DNA of 44,030 nucleotides from Candidatus Allofournierella merdigallinarum (GCA_019117205.1 DXAC01000084.1:1-44030), one strand, 5' to 3'. Counted from the first letter of the stretch, positions 7,556-17,241 are shown. The notes: generated by a model from the letters alone, not told the origin. A program made the numbers and translations.

Positions 7556-8773
7556 ATGAATTTCATGGTAGGTCAGAGCGGCGGTCCCACCGCCGTGATC
7601 AATTCCAGCCTTGCCGGCGTCTACGAGACCGCCCGCAGCAGCGGCGCGGTGCGGGTGCTGGGGATGAAGTACGGCATCGAGGGCCTGTTGAAAGGCCAGG
7701 TCGCGGACCTGGACCGCCTGTTCGACAACGACCTGGCCATCGAGCTGCTCAAGCGCACCCCCTCCTCTTTTCTGGGCAGCTGCCGGTACAAGCTGCCCGC
7801 GCCGGTGGCGGGGGACGAGGTGTACGAGACGCTGTTCGAGCTGTTCCGCCGCTACGAGATCGACGCGGTGCTTTACATCGGCGGCAACGACAGTATGGAC
7901 ACCATCGCCAAGCTCTCGGCCTACGGCCAGGCCACCGGCAGCCCCATCCGGTTCGTGGGGGTGCCCAAGACCATCGACAACGACCTGCTGTGTACCGACC
8001 ACACCCCGGGCTTCGGCTCGGCGGCCAAGTACATCGCCACCATCATGAAAGAGGTCATCCGGGACGCGGACGCCTACGATCTGCGCAGCGTGACGGTGGC
8101 GGAGATCATGGGCCGCCACGCCGGCTGGCTGGCGGGGGCGGCGAGCCTTGCCAAGGGGGACGACTGCGACGGGCCGGACCTGATCCTGCTGCCGGAGGTG
8201 CCCTTTGACGCGAAGCTGTTCCTGCGCCGGGTGGACCGGCTGCAAAAGCAGAAAGCCAACGTGGTGATCGCCGCCAGCGAGGGCGTGAAGGACCGGCAGG
8301 GCCGCTTTTTGTGCGACCTGGCGGGGGACGACGCCCCGCTGGACGCTTTCGGCCACAAGGCCATGCTCTCGGGCACCAGCCGGTATCTGGCGGGGCTCAT
8401 TCAAAGCGAGCTGGGCTGCAAGAGCCGGGCCATCGAGCTGTCCACCCTGCAGCGGTGCGCCGGCCACCTGGCCAGCCGCACCGACATCAGCGAGGCCTAC
8501 CGGGTGGGCGGCGCGGCGGTGCGGGCGGCGCTGGAGGGCCGCACCGGCTGCATGGCCGCCCTGCGGCGGCTGGACGACCAGCCCTACCTGTGCGACACCG
8601 AGCTGGTGGAGATCGGCCAGGTGGCCAACCGGGAGAAGACGGTGCCGCTGGAGTGGATCGAGCCGGACGGGATGCACGTGAACGCCGCTTTCGAGGCCTA
8701 CGCCCGGCCGCTGATCCAGGGGGAGCTGACCCCCATGTTCGTCAACGGCGTGCCCCGGCACATCCGGCTGTGA
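7556..8773 (+). CDS. 6-phosphofructokinase, PPi-dependent type
   Basis: 405 residues; Met at 7556 chosen because AAGGAAG lies upstream and the preceding 18 in-frame codons are non-conserved. Family motifs: GQSGGPTAVIN (6-16), YIGGNDSMDT (107-116), VPKTIDNDL (136-144) and EIMGRHAGWLA. The Asp in GGND occupies the position that is Gly104 in ATP-dependent E. coli PfkA, and PKTIDND has Lys where ATP enzymes have Gly; both substitutions are the classic marks of pyrophosphate-dependent enzymes. It should therefore interconvert fructose 6-phosphate and fructose 1,6-bisphosphate with PPi, in glycolysis. It is monocistronic, with its own promoter and a strong terminator. Confidence 0.9.
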   Translation: MNFMVGQSGGPTAVINSSLAGVYETARSSGAVRVLGMKYGIEGLLKGQVADLDRLFDNDLAIELLKRTPSSFLGSCRYKLPAPVAGDEVYETLFELFRRYEIDAVLYIGGNDSMDTIAKLSAYGQATGSPIRFVGVPKTIDNDLLCTDHTPGFGSAAKYIATIMKEVIRDADAYDLRSVTVAEIMGRHAGWLAGAASLAKGDDCDGPDLILLPEVPFDAKLFLRRVDRLQKQKANVVIAASEGVKDRQGRFLCDLAGDDAPLDAFGHKAMLSGTSRYLAGLIQSELGCKSRAIELSTLQRCAGHLASRTDISEAYRVGGAAVRAALEGRTGCMAALRRLDDQPYLCDTELVEIGQVANREKTVPLEWIEPDGMHVNAAFEAYARPLIQGELTPMFVNGVPRHIRL

Positions 8774-8794
8774 GCCCCACGCGAAAAAACGACC

Positions 8795-8838
8795 GCCGCC
8801 CCGGCGGGAGGAACATCCTCCCGCCGGGGCGGCTTTTT
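8795..8838 (+). terminator. Convergent terminator between phosphofructokinase and sbcC
   Basis: An 18-bp perfect stem (8795-8812 with 8816-8833), 3-nt loop, then TTTTT on the plus strand. A run of six A at 8784-8789 gives a U-tract after 5 nt on the other strand, so it may also serve sbcC. Confidence 0.93.
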
Positions 8839-8841
8839 GCG

Positions 8842-11643
8842 TCATATCTCCCGCAGGGCCATGTGGCTGCCCTTGGGCGTTTTGGTGATGACCACCTGCT
8901 TGTCCAGCCGCTCGCGCAGCTCGGCCACATGGCTAATGACCCCCACCAGCCGCCGGCCCTCGGCCAGGCTTTGCAGGGTGTCGATGGCCTTTTCCAGGCT
9001 GTCCGCGTCCAGGCTGCCGAAGCCCTCGTCCACGAACAGGGCGTCCACCTGCACCCCGCCGGCATACTGCTGCACCACGTCGGACAGCCCCAGCGCCAGT
9101 GCCAGCGCCGCCTGAAAGGTCTCCCCACCGGACAGTGAGCGCACGCTTCGCACCTTGCCGGTGTAGCTGTCCAGCACGTCCAGGTCCAGGGCGCTCTGCC
9201 CCCGGCTGTCCGCCTTGCCGTGGCAGAGCAGCCGGTACTGGCCGCCGGTCATGGCCGCCAGCCGCAGGTTGGCGGCGGCCACCGCGCTCTCAAAGTACAC
9301 CGCCAGCACATACTGCTCGAACTGCTGCTTGCCCAGGCCCCCCACCAGGGTGCCGCCGGCGGTGCGGTGGAGCCGGTCGGCCACCTCGGCCCGCCGGCGG
9401 GCGGCGTCGGCCTGCTTTGCCAGCCCTTTCACCCGCTTCGCGGCGTCGGTGTTGGCCTCCAGCCGGGCGGCCAGGGCCCGCCAGCGCTGCTGCAGGGCGG
9501 TGCGCCGGATGTTCACCTCCGCCAGGGCGGCGGCCAGCGCCTGCTCCCCGGCCGGGTCGGCGGCACGGGTCAGGTCGTCCTTGCGCTCCGCCGCCAGGGT
9601 GCGGGCGGCGGCCAGCTGCTCGCAGAACTCGCTCCAGGCTTTCTCCCCCGCCTGCAGCCGGTCGGAAAGGTCCCGGGCCGTTGCCCCCAGCTCCTCCAGC
9701 GCCCGCAGGGCGGCGGCCTCGCTTGCAAAGGGCAGGCTGGCCCCCAGCTCCTCCTCCAGGGTGCGGGCGGCGGCCAGCCGGGCGGTGTGGCGGGCGGCCT
9801 CCTCCGCCAGCTGGTCCTGCCTTTGCCGACAGGCCTCCAGCCTTTGCTGACAACCAGGCAGTTCCTCTTCCGCCTGCTCCCCGGCCTGCACCTGACGCCG
9901 TGCGGCCTCGGCTTCGGCCCCGGCCTTGTCCCGGGCGGCCTGGCCCTGCGTTCGCGCCTCTTTCAGCGCCAGCGCGGCGGCGCGGGGCGCGTCGGGGGCC
10001 GGGGCAGCGGCGTCCCAGCCGGCCAGCGCCGCGGCGGCCAGCCGCAAAAACTCCCCCCGGGCGGCCTCGTCGGCGGCCTGGGCCGCGCCGCTGGCCTCGG
10101 CGGCTTTTTGGTATTCTGTGCGCAGCGTCTCCAGCTCTCTCTTCGCCGCCTGCAGCTTCGCCCGGTCGGGCGCGCCCTCCACCGGCCTGGCGGGGGCGGG
10201 GTGGTGCAGGCTGCCGCACACCGGGCAGGGGGCGTTTTCCGCCAGGCCCACCGCCAGCAGCCCCGCCTGGCCCTGCCAGAACAGGGCTTCGGCAGCGTCG
10301 TAGCGGGCTTTCTCCTCCTGGTACCTGCGCCGGGCGGCGCCGAACGCGTCGGCCGCGTCCCGGGCGGCGTCCTGCGCCGTCCGTAGGCCGCGGGCGGCGG
10401 CCAGCGCGGTGTCGGTCTGGGCCAGGCGCAGATCCAGCGCGTCCCGGGCGGCCTCGGCGGCCGCCTGCCGCTGGCGGGCCTCCTGGGCCCCCCTGGCCTG
10501 CCCGGCAAGGCGGGCGCTCTCCTCTTCCAGCCGCTTTTGTTCCCCGGCGGCGGCGACCCGGGCCGCCTCGCACTGTTTCAGCGCCTTTTCCAGCTGTTCG
10601 CACAGGGCGCGCTGCTCCTCCCGGCGCTGGTAGGCGGGCAGCTGGGCCCGCTGCTGGCGGGCCTGCAGCTCCGCCTGTTCCAGCGTGGCGCGCACCTCGC
10701 CCAGGGCGGCGTACTGCCGGCTGTTTTCCTGCTGCCGCGCTTCCAGCTCCGCCAGCTTCCGGGCGGCCTGGGCGGCGGCGGCGTGGAGGGCGGCGGCCTG
10801 CCGGGCGGCCTCCAGCCTCGCGGCCGCGGCCTGGGCCTCGGCGTCCAGCGCCCCGCTCTTTGCCTCGGCGGCGGCGCAGGCGGCCTTGTCGGCGTCGATG
10901 AGCTCCCCGGCGGCGGCCAGCACCTCGTCGCAGCGCCAGACGGCGGCCTCGTCCCCCAGGAGCTTTGCCAGGGGGTGGCTCTCCGCCTCCTCCTCGGGCA
11001 GCTTGAACGCGGCGAACGCCTGGCGCAGGGCGGCGTCGGTGCGCTCCCTGGCCTTGGCCGCGTCGGCGGCGGCGGCCCGCAGCTTGTCCTGCACCGCCCG
11101 GCAGCCGGCGGTGCCGAAGATCTGGCGCAGCACCCCGCTGCGCTTGTCGCCGGGGGCGTTGAGCAGCTCGGTGAAGCGGCCCTGGGCGATCATGGCGATC
11201 TGGCGGAACTGCTCCGCGTCCATGCCCAGCAGCTCCCGGACGGCCTCGTCCACCTCCCCCACCTTTTCCAGCGGGGGCCGGCCGGGGGCCTGGAAGAAAG
11301 CGGTGGCCGCCTGGACCACCTGGCCCTCGCCCCGCTTTTTGGGCCGCTGGTACTGGGGGGTTCGCCGGACGGTGTACGTCGCCCCCCGGTGCTCGAATTC
11401 CAGCTGTACAAAGGTCTCCCGGTCCGCCGGGGCGTAGTCGCTGCGGGCGGTGTCCAGCCCCCGCACCCCGCCGGACAGCTGGCCGAACAGGGCAAAGCTG
11501 ATGGCGTCGAACAGGGTGGTCTTGCCCGCGCCGGTGTCGCCGGTGATGAGGAACAGCCCCCTGTCCCCCAGGGCGGCCATGTCCAGCGACTCCTCGCCGG
11601 CGTAGGGGCCAAAGGCCGCCAGACGCAGTCGGATGGGTCTCAT
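8842..11643 (-). CDS. sbcC: Exonuclease subunit SbcC (Rad50-like ATPase)
   Basis: 933 residues of the SMC/Rad50 type. Walker A GDTGAGKTT at 35-43, QGRFTELLNA near 154, a very Ala/Arg/Glu-rich coiled coil from about 180 to 800 interrupted by the zinc hook CPVCG at 473-477, the ABC signature LSGGETF at 837-843 and Walker B ALFVDEGFGSLD near 868-879. With SbcD it forms an ATP-dependent double-strand nuclease that opens hairpins and processes blocked DNA ends. Its start overlaps the sbcD stop as ATGA, so the two are translationally coupled. The coiled coil is extremely GC-rich and produces many spurious open frames on the other strand. Confidence 0.96.
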   Translation of the reverse strand: MRPIRLRLAAFGPYAGEESLDMAALGDRGLFLITGDTGAGKTTLFDAISFALFGQLSGGVRGLDTARSDYAPADRETFVQLEFEHRGATYTVRRTPQYQRPKKRGEGQVVQAATAFFQAPGRPPLEKVGEVDEAVRELLGMDAEQFRQIAMIAQGRFTELLNAPGDKRSGVLRQIFGTAGCRAVQDKLRAAAADAAKARERTDAALRQAFAAFKLPEEEAESHPLAKLLGDEAAVWRCDEVLAAAGELIDADKAACAAAEAKSGALDAEAQAAAARLEAARQAAALHAAAAQAARKLAELEARQQENSRQYAALGEVRATLEQAELQARQQRAQLPAYQRREEQRALCEQLEKALKQCEAARVAAAGEQKRLEEESARLAGQARGAQEARQRQAAAEAARDALDLRLAQTDTALAAARGLRTAQDAARDAADAFGAARRRYQEEKARYDAAEALFWQGQAGLLAVGLAENAPCPVCGSLHHPAPARPVEGAPDRAKLQAAKRELETLRTEYQKAAEASGAAQAADEAARGEFLRLAAAALAGWDAAAPAPDAPRAAALALKEARTQGQAARDKAGAEAEAARRQVQAGEQAEEELPGCQQRLEACRQRQDQLAEEAARHTARLAAARTLEEELGASLPFASEAAALRALEELGATARDLSDRLQAGEKAWSEFCEQLAAARTLAAERKDDLTRAADPAGEQALAAALAEVNIRRTALQQRWRALAARLEANTDAAKRVKGLAKQADAARRRAEVADRLHRTAGGTLVGGLGKQQFEQYVLAVYFESAVAAANLRLAAMTGGQYRLLCHGKADSRGQSALDLDVLDSYTGKVRSVRSLSGGETFQAALALALGLSDVVQQYAGGVQVDALFVDEGFGSLDADSLEKAIDTLQSLAEGRRLVGVISHVAELRERLDKQVVITKTPKGSHMALREI

Positions 11644-12767
11644 GGCTCCCCCTCCTCTCCCAACACCTCGTCCAGAAAGGCCCGCTCCTGTTCGTTCAGC
11701 GCCCGCCCGTGGACGGCCTCGCAGAACTCCTCGAACAGCTGGCGGGGGGTGCGTTTTGCCAGCCGCTCCAGCGCGGGGGCGTCCGGCCGGGGCTGGCCGG
11801 GCGGCGTCAGCTCCAGCCGGATCAGATTGGGGTAGACGCTCCGCAGGCGGGCGGCGGGCTCCAGCGGCGGCGTCTCGTCGGTGAGCCGGGCGTAGATGTA
11901 GTCCTCGCTGGGTTCGGCGTGCTGCAAAAGGGCCTCCAGGGGGCCCTGGATGCGCCGCAGCGGGTGCAGGGGCGAAAGGGGCAGCTGTTTTGTCTCCACC
12001 CGGCCCTTGGGGCCCAGTTCCACCACCGTGACGGTCTTCTCCCCCGGCGCCTCGCCGGCGGAGTAGGCCAGCGGTGAGCCGCAGTAGCGGATCTCGTCGC
12101 GGCCCACGCTTTGGGCGGCGTGGATGTGGCCCAGCGCCACATAATCAAAGGGGTCGAACACCGCCGCGTCCACGTTGTCCAGGGTGCCCAGGGTGAGCTG
12201 CTCCGAGCCGCTGGCGGCGGGCGCGGCGGCGCCGGCGGTGACGAACTGGTGGGCGATGAGGATGTTGCGCCCGGCCGGGTCGGGGGCGGCGGCCCGCACC
12301 AGGGCGGCCACCGCGTCGGTGTAGCTCTCGATCTTCTCCTGGGGGAAGAACGCCCGCACCGCCGCCGGCCGCACAAAGGGCAGCGCCCAGATGGTCAGCG
12401 GGCCGTGCTCGTCCCGGGTGTCAAAGCGTTCCAACCGGCCGGCGAACACTGAGGCCAGATGCACCCCGCTGCGCCCCAGCAGCCGCCCGCCAAAGGCGAG
12501 CCGCTCGGGCGAGTCGTGGTTGCCGCTGATGACCCACACCGGCAGGTCGTGCCCGTGCAGGGCGGTGAGGAAGTCGTCCCACAGGTCCACCGCCCCCAGG
12601 GCGGGCACGCCCCGGTCGTAGACGTCCCCCGCCACCAGCACACCCTGTACCTTTTCCGCCAGGGCGATGTCCAGGATCCGGGCCAGGATGTACTTTTGGT
12701 CCTGGTACAGGTCGGTCTCGCACAGCCGCCGGCCCAGGTGCAGGTCGGACAGATGGAGCAGCCGCAT
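11640..12767 (-). CDS. sbcD: Exonuclease subunit SbcD (Mre11-like nuclease)
   Basis: 375 residues. Calcineurin-like phosphoesterase motifs are in order: SDLHLG (Asp8, His10), GDVYDRG (Asp48), SGNHDSPERL (Asn83, His84), a later AHQF and GHIHAAQ, followed by the SbcD C-terminal domain. It supplies the Mn-dependent nuclease of the SbcCD complex. A purine-rich AAAGGGGGG lies upstream of the start, and the gene begins 26 nt after the stop of the membrane glycosyltransferase, so it probably shares that transcript. Confidence 0.95.
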   Translation of the reverse strand: MRLLHLSDLHLGRRLCETDLYQDQKYILARILDIALAEKVQGVLVAGDVYDRGVPALGAVDLWDDFLTALHGHDLPVWVISGNHDSPERLAFGGRLLGRSGVHLASVFAGRLERFDTRDEHGPLTIWALPFVRPAAVRAFFPQEKIESYTDAVAALVRAAAPDPAGRNILIAHQFVTAGAAAPAASGSEQLTLGTLDNVDAAVFDPFDYVALGHIHAAQSVGRDEIRYCGSPLAYSAGEAPGEKTVTVVELGPKGRVETKQLPLSPLHPLRRIQGPLEALLQHAEPSEDYIYARLTDETPPLEPAARLRSVYPNLIRLELTPPGQPRPDAPALERLAKRTPRQLFEEFCEAVHGRALNEQERAFLDEVLGEEGEP

Positions 12768-12793
12768 GGCGCGCCCCCCCTTTCGTCAAAGCG

Positions 12794-15751
12794 TCAGAAC
12801 ATCCAGCTGGGCAGGATGCGCAGCGCCTCCACCCAGCCCTCGGCCACCGGCAGCCCGCTGATGACCGGGTAATAACACAGGAAGAACACCCCCGCCGCGG
12901 CCACCAGGCCGGCGCACAGCCGCCGCACCAGCACCGGGCGGCGCTGGTAAAGGTGCGCCGCCGCCAGCGCCAGCGCCGCCACCGCGAACCACAGGCTGGG
13001 GAAGTAGTGATAAAGGAACGTGCAGCGGCTCACCAGCACCCAGGGCAAAAGCTGGGAGAGGAAGAGCACCGCCAGCGCGCCGGTGGCGCCGTTGCCTTTG
13101 CCGGCCAGCTGCCGCCAGCCCGCCCAGCCAAGGCCCCCCAGCGCCGCCAGCCACACCGGCAGGTTGCCCAGGGCGGCGATGGTGCCCCGCACCCCCGCCG
13201 GCAGGCCGGAGGCGAGGTAATACCACACCGGCCGCACGCTGAACGGCCAGGTGTACCAGCGGGACTCGTAGGGGTGGGTGGCCTCCAGGCCGCTGTGATA
13301 GCGGTACATGCTCACCTGGCACTGCCACCACTCGGCCAGGGAGAAGCCCCCCTCCCGCCAGAAATAGGGCAGGTAGCTGGCGAAGTAGACCAAAAGGGGC
13401 ACCGCCACGAAGAAGACCACGCCGCCGCACAGGGCGGTGGCCGCCTCCTGTTTCAGCCGGGGCGGCTTCTGCCTTGCCCGCTGCCACAAAATGCCGAAGT
13501 AGAGCACCGCCAGCCCCGCGCCGGCGTAGATGCCGGTCCATTTGCTGGCGGCTCCCAGGCCAAAGGCCAGGCCCGCCAGGGCCATGGGCAGAACGCTCTC
13601 CTCCACCCCTTTTTCCAGCACGCTCTGGCAGTACCAGACCATGAAATACGCCGAGAGCAGGATGAAAAAGGTGCCGTAGATGTCGATGGTGGCGATGCGG
13701 CTCTGGGCAAAGCGCAGGGTGTCAAAGGCCGCCAGCGCCGCCGCGAACAGGGCAAAGCCGGGCCTGCGGGTGAGCCGGCGCACCAGCAGATAGAGCACCG
13801 GGATCAGGACCACCCCAAAGGCGGCCCCCGCCGCCCGCCAGCCGAAGCCGGTCATGCCGAACAGGGCCACCCCCAGCATGATGAACACCTTGCCCAGAGG
13901 CGGGTGGGTGGTCTCGTACACCGGCAGCCCGTGGAGGTGCTCGTAGGCGGTGCGGCCATGGTAGATCTCGTCAAAATACATGCTGTTTTTGTAGCTGATG
14001 GCCTCGGGCACCCACTGCTGCTCGTCAAACAGCGGGCTGTCGGCGGCCACCGTCACCAGCGCGTCGTCCCCGTTGCGGAACGCCGCCTCGAACACCTGGG
14101 CGTTCTCCACCCGCAGGGTGAGCGTGCCCTCGGCGGTGGCGGAAAGGGCCGTCTCTTTCCACTGGAACACGGTGCCGTGGTCCAGCGTCTGGCTGGCCAG
14201 CAGCTCTCCCGCCTGGTCGTACACCGAGAGGCTGCCCCCCCAGCTGATGCCCGCGTAGACCCACAGGATGCTGGCGGGCCCGGCCAGCTCCACCTGCACC
14301 TCGGTGGTCGTGCCGTCGCTTTCCAGGGCGTTTTGGGGGGCGGTGAGGTCACCCAGCCCCCAAAAGCTCACCAGGGCGGCGGCCAGGGTCACCCCGGCCA
14401 GGGCCAGGGCCTCCCGGCGGCTCCAGGCGGGCTGGGGCGCGGGGGCGGCGGGGGCGGCAGGGGCGGCCAGCGCATAGGGCCGCGGCTGCCCGCCCCGGCA
14501 CAGGGCGAACACCGCCCAGGCCAGCAGAGCGAAGCCCGCCACCTCCACGGCGCTGACGATGCGGATCATCACCACCGCCGCGTCGCTGGATAAAAACTGG
14601 TCGTCGGTGCCGTTGCTGGTAAGCGCCATGGCCAAATCCGCAAGGGAGGAGAGGGAGAGCAGCCCGAACGCCCCCAGCAGCCGCCTGTCGCCCCAGCGGG
14701 CGGCGGCGGCCAGCGTCAGCGCCAGGGCGGGCAGGATGTACCGCTCGTGCATCGAGTGGCCCAGGGTGAACACCGCCGCGCCGTAAAAGGCCGCCAGGGT
14801 CACCGGGCAGAAAACGCCCTTTTTCCAGCTTTTGAACGCCAGCCAGCCAAGGGCCGCGGTGGCCGCCAGGATGCCCGCCGTTCCCAAAGCCTGCCAGGTG
14901 ACGGGACCCAGCACCGGCGCGTCCAGAGGCTGCCAGTTGGCCCCGAAAAGGGTGAGCAGGTTGAAGCCGTTGAGGCTGGCCCAGGGGTAGCTCGAGGCGG
15001 TGTCCGCGTACTTGTCCCACAGCCAGAACACCGGCTGGTCGCCCCAGAAAGGCAGGGCGCAGGCCAGCACCACCCCCACCGCCAGCGCGGCGCCGGCGGC
15101 GCCGCGGCCCAGGGCAGCCAGGGCGTCCGGCAGGCGGCGGCTGGCCAGCAGGGGCGCCAGAAAGCAGACCGCCAGCACCGGCCCGAAGAGCAGGGCCTGG
15201 GGCTTCAGCGCCAGCGCCAGGCCGTACAGCGCGGCGCCCGCCGCCCAGTGCCTGCGCCACAGCAGCCAGAACGCCCCCAGGATGGCCAGGGAAAAGACCC
15301 CGTCCACCTGCTTCCATAGGGCGGTGTTGTACAAAAAGGCCGGGCAGAACGCCGCGAACGCGGCAAAGCGAAGCGCCCGCCGCTCGTCCAGGCAGAGGCG
15401 GGCGATGTGGCCCACCAGCGCCGCCAGGCCCAAATCGCACAGGATGGGCCACAGGCAGAGCAGCAGGCCAAAGGCCTTGCCGGAGATGTCCAGCTCCAGC
15501 GCCCGGGCAAAAACGCCCAGCGGCCAGAGGGCCAGCATATAGCCCGGCGGGTAGTCGGCGAAGTAGTCGGGAGCGTAAAAGCTGCCCGGGCCGTTTTCGG
15601 CCAGGCGCAGGGCCCAGGCGGAAAAGCAGGCCACGTCGCTGGAGTAGCCCTCGCTGACAAGGGCCAGGGCGCAGCGCACGGCCAGGGCGGCGGCCAGGAT
15701 GGCCGCAAGGCGGAAGAGATAGCGCCGCTTGGCGCCGGCGGGTGGTTTCAT
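12794..15751 (-). CDS. Double GT-C glycosyltransferase: Gpi18-like module fused to a PMT-family module
   Basis: 985 residues if started at 15751; an upstream in-frame ATG at 15838 is disfavoured because a long terminator-like hairpin lies between the two. Residues 1-420 form a polytopic GT-C module with an acidic first loop (SSDVACF, Asp39) and later KQVDGVFS and HERYILPAL, as in Gpi18-related mannosyltransferases. A soluble beta-rich stretch (about 470-575) follows, then a second GT-C module of the protein O-mannosyltransferase type: MYFDEIYHGRTAYEHLHG with the catalytic-type Asp594-Glu595, THPPLGK, and the four-helix C-terminal region ending FLYHYFPSLWF. It should use a polyprenyl-phosphate sugar to glycosylate protein or polymer acceptors outside the membrane. 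Which module is active, and the acceptor, cannot be told. Confidence 0.85.
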   Translation of the reverse strand: MKPPAGAKRRYLFRLAAILAAALAVRCALALVSEGYSSDVACFSAWALRLAENGPGSFYAPDYFADYPPGYMLALWPLGVFARALELDISGKAFGLLLCLWPILCDLGLAALVGHIARLCLDERRALRFAAFAAFCPAFLYNTALWKQVDGVFSLAILGAFWLLWRRHWAAGAALYGLALALKPQALLFGPVLAVCFLAPLLASRRLPDALAALGRGAAGAALAVGVVLACALPFWGDQPVFWLWDKYADTASSYPWASLNGFNLLTLFGANWQPLDAPVLGPVTWQALGTAGILAATAALGWLAFKSWKKGVFCPVTLAAFYGAAVFTLGHSMHERYILPALALTLAAAARWGDRRLLGAFGLLSLSSLADLAMALTSNGTDDQFLSSDAAVVMIRIVSAVEVAGFALLAWAVFALCRGGQPRPYALAAPAAPAAPAPQPAWSRREALALAGVTLAAALVSFWGLGDLTAPQNALESDGTTTEVQVELAGPASILWVYAGISWGGSLSVYDQAGELLASQTLDHGTVFQWKETALSATAEGTLTLRVENAQVFEAAFRNGDDALVTVAADSPLFDEQQWVPEAISYKNSMYFDEIYHGRTAYEHLHGLPVYETTHPPLGKVFIMLGVALFGMTGFGWRAAGAAFGVVLIPVLYLLVRRLTRRPGFALFAAALAAFDTLRFAQSRIATIDIYGTFFILLSAYFMVWYCQSVLEKGVEESVLPMALAGLAFGLGAASKWTGIYAGAGLAVLYFGILWQRARQKPPRLKQEAATALCGGVVFFVAVPLLVYFASYLPYFWREGGFSLAEWWQCQVSMYRYHSGLEATHPYESRWYTWPFSVRPVWYYLASGLPAGVRGTIAALGNLPVWLAALGGLGWAGWRQLAGKGNGATGALAVLFLSQLLPWVLVSRCTFLYHYFPSLWFAVAALALAAAHLYQRRPVLVRRLCAGLVAAAGVFFLCYYPVISGLPVAEGWVEALRILPSWMF

Positions 15752-15775
15752 GGCGGTCCCTCGCAAAAATGTGGA

Positions 15776-15822
15776 ACGGGCCGCGGGAGCTGTTTCGGGA
15801 AAACAGCGCTCCCGCGGCCCGT
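15776..15822 (-). terminator. Hairpin after cysS
   Basis: A 14-bp GC stem (15776-15789 with 15809-15822) continues, after a small bulge, into an inner CTGTTT/AAACAG stem. On the minus strand it follows the cysS stop by 24 nt; the U-tract is weak (five T residues, 7 nt after the stem), so partial read-through into the glycosyltransferase is likely. Confidence 0.65.
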
Positions 15823-15846
15823 CTCGGTCGGCGGTCATGCCCCTTT

Positions 15847-17241
15847 TCAGGCGCGGCTCACCTTGGGCCCCTGGGGAGTGTCCTCCACCACAAAGCCCAT
15901 CTGGGTGATCTGGGCGCGCAGGGCGTCGGCGGTGGCCCAGTCCTTGGCCTTTTTGGCCGCGGCCCGCTGCTCCACCAGCGCCATCACATCGGCGGGGATC
16001 TCGCTGGTCTTGCGGTTGTACAGCAGGCCCAGCACACCGGTGAGCTCGTCAAAGGTGGTGGCGGCGGCCTCCAGCGCCTCGCGGCTGGCGGCGGCGCCCA
16101 GGGTGTTGATGTCCTTGACCAGCTCGAACAGGGCGGCCAGGGCGTCGGGGGTGTTCAGGTCGTCGTCCATGGCCACGTTGAACTTGGCCTTGGCGGCGGC
16201 GGCCTTTTCCGACAGCAGGTTGCTGTCGCCGGCGGCGTTCTTGATGAGGAAGTCCAGGTTGTCCCGGCAGGTGTACAGCCGCTCCAGGCTGGCCTTGCAG
16301 CTGTTCAGCAGCTCCACCGTGTAGTTCAGCGGCATCCGGTAGCCGGCGGTGAGCAGGAAGTAGCGGATGGGCTCGTAGCCGAACACCTCGGCGATCTCCC
16401 GCACGGTGAAGAAGTTGCCCGCGCTCTTGCTCATCTTGTGGTTGTCGATGTTCAAGAAGCCGTTGTGCATCCAGTAGCGGCTGAACGTGCAGCCGTTGGC
16501 GCACTCCGACTGGGCGATCTCGTTCTCGTGGTGGGGGAAGATCAGGTCCTGGCCGCCGCAGTGCAGGTCGATGGTGTTGCCCAGGTGCTTGCGGGCCATG
16601 GCGCTGCACTCGATGTGCCAGCCGGGGCGGCCCGGGCCGTAGGGGCTGGGCCAGGCGGGCTCGCCGGGCTTGGCGGCTTTCCACACGGCGAAGTCCGCCG
16701 GGTCCTCTTTCAGGTCGTCGTCCATCTGGCTGCGCAGCTCCCGGTTGCCGCTCTCCAGCTCCTCCAGGTTCAGGTGGCTGAGCTTGCCGTACTCCTTGAA
16801 GCTGCGGGTGCGGAAGTAGACGTCGCCGTTTTTGGCCACATAGCCGTGGCCCTTTTCCAGGATGTCCCCCACGATGTCCAGGATCTCCTCGATGTGCTCG
16901 GTGGCGCGGGGGCGCACGGTGGGGGTCTTGGCGTTGAGGCCGTCGCTGTCCTTGATGAACTCGGCCTCGAACTTCTCGGCCACCTCTTTCATCGAGCAGC
17001 CCTGCTCCTGGGCCTTTTTGATGAGCTTATCGTCGATGTCGGTGATGTTGGACACGAAGATCACCTTGTTGCCCCGGTATTCCAGATACCGGCGCAGGGT
17101 GTCGAACACCACCACCGGACGGGCGTTGCCGATGTGGATGTAGTTGTAAACGGTGGGGCCGCAGACATAGATGCGGTACTCCCCCGGCGTCTGGGGGATG
17201 AACTCCTCTTTTTTGCGGGTAAGTGTGTTGAAGATCTGCAT
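15847..17241 (-). CDS. cysS: Cysteinyl-tRNA synthetase
   Basis: 464 residues from the Met preceded by AAAGGAG; further upstream in-frame codons lie in the promoter region. Class I signature HIGN at 36-39, zinc ligands Cys27, Cys212 (HIECSAM), His237 and Glu241 (FPHHENEIAQ), KMSKS at 269-273. It charges tRNA-Cys. Length is normal. It has a strong promoter and follows tandem corA terminators, and may read through into the glycosyltransferase and sbcDC genes. Confidence 0.97.
   Translation of the reverse strand: MQIFNTLTRKKEEFIPQTPGEYRIYVCGPTVYNYIHIGNARPVVVFDTLRRYLEYRGNKVIFVSNITDIDDKLIKKAQEQGCSMKEVAEKFEAEFIKDSDGLNAKTPTVRPRATEHIEEILDIVGDILEKGHGYVAKNGDVYFRTRSFKEYGKLSHLNLEELESGNRELRSQMDDDLKEDPADFAVWKAAKPGEPAWPSPYGPGRPGWHIECSAMARKHLGNTIDLHCGGQDLIFPHHENEIAQSECANGCTFSRYWMHNGFLNIDNHKMSKSAGNFFTVREIAEVFGYEPIRYFLLTAGYRMPLNYTVELLNSCKASLERLYTCRDNLDFLIKNAAGDSNLLSEKAAAAKAKFNVAMDDDLNTPDALAALFELVKDINTLGAAASREALEAAATTFDELTGVLGLLYNRKTSEIPADVMALVEQRAAAKKAKDWATADALRAQITQMGFVVEDTPQGPKVSRA

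Noticed and set aside
15752-15838. Upstream start (15838) for the double glycosyltransferase, adding 29 residues
   Set aside because: The extra codons would span the cysS terminator-like hairpin and look non-conserved; the Met at 15751 directly precedes the basic/membrane N-terminus.
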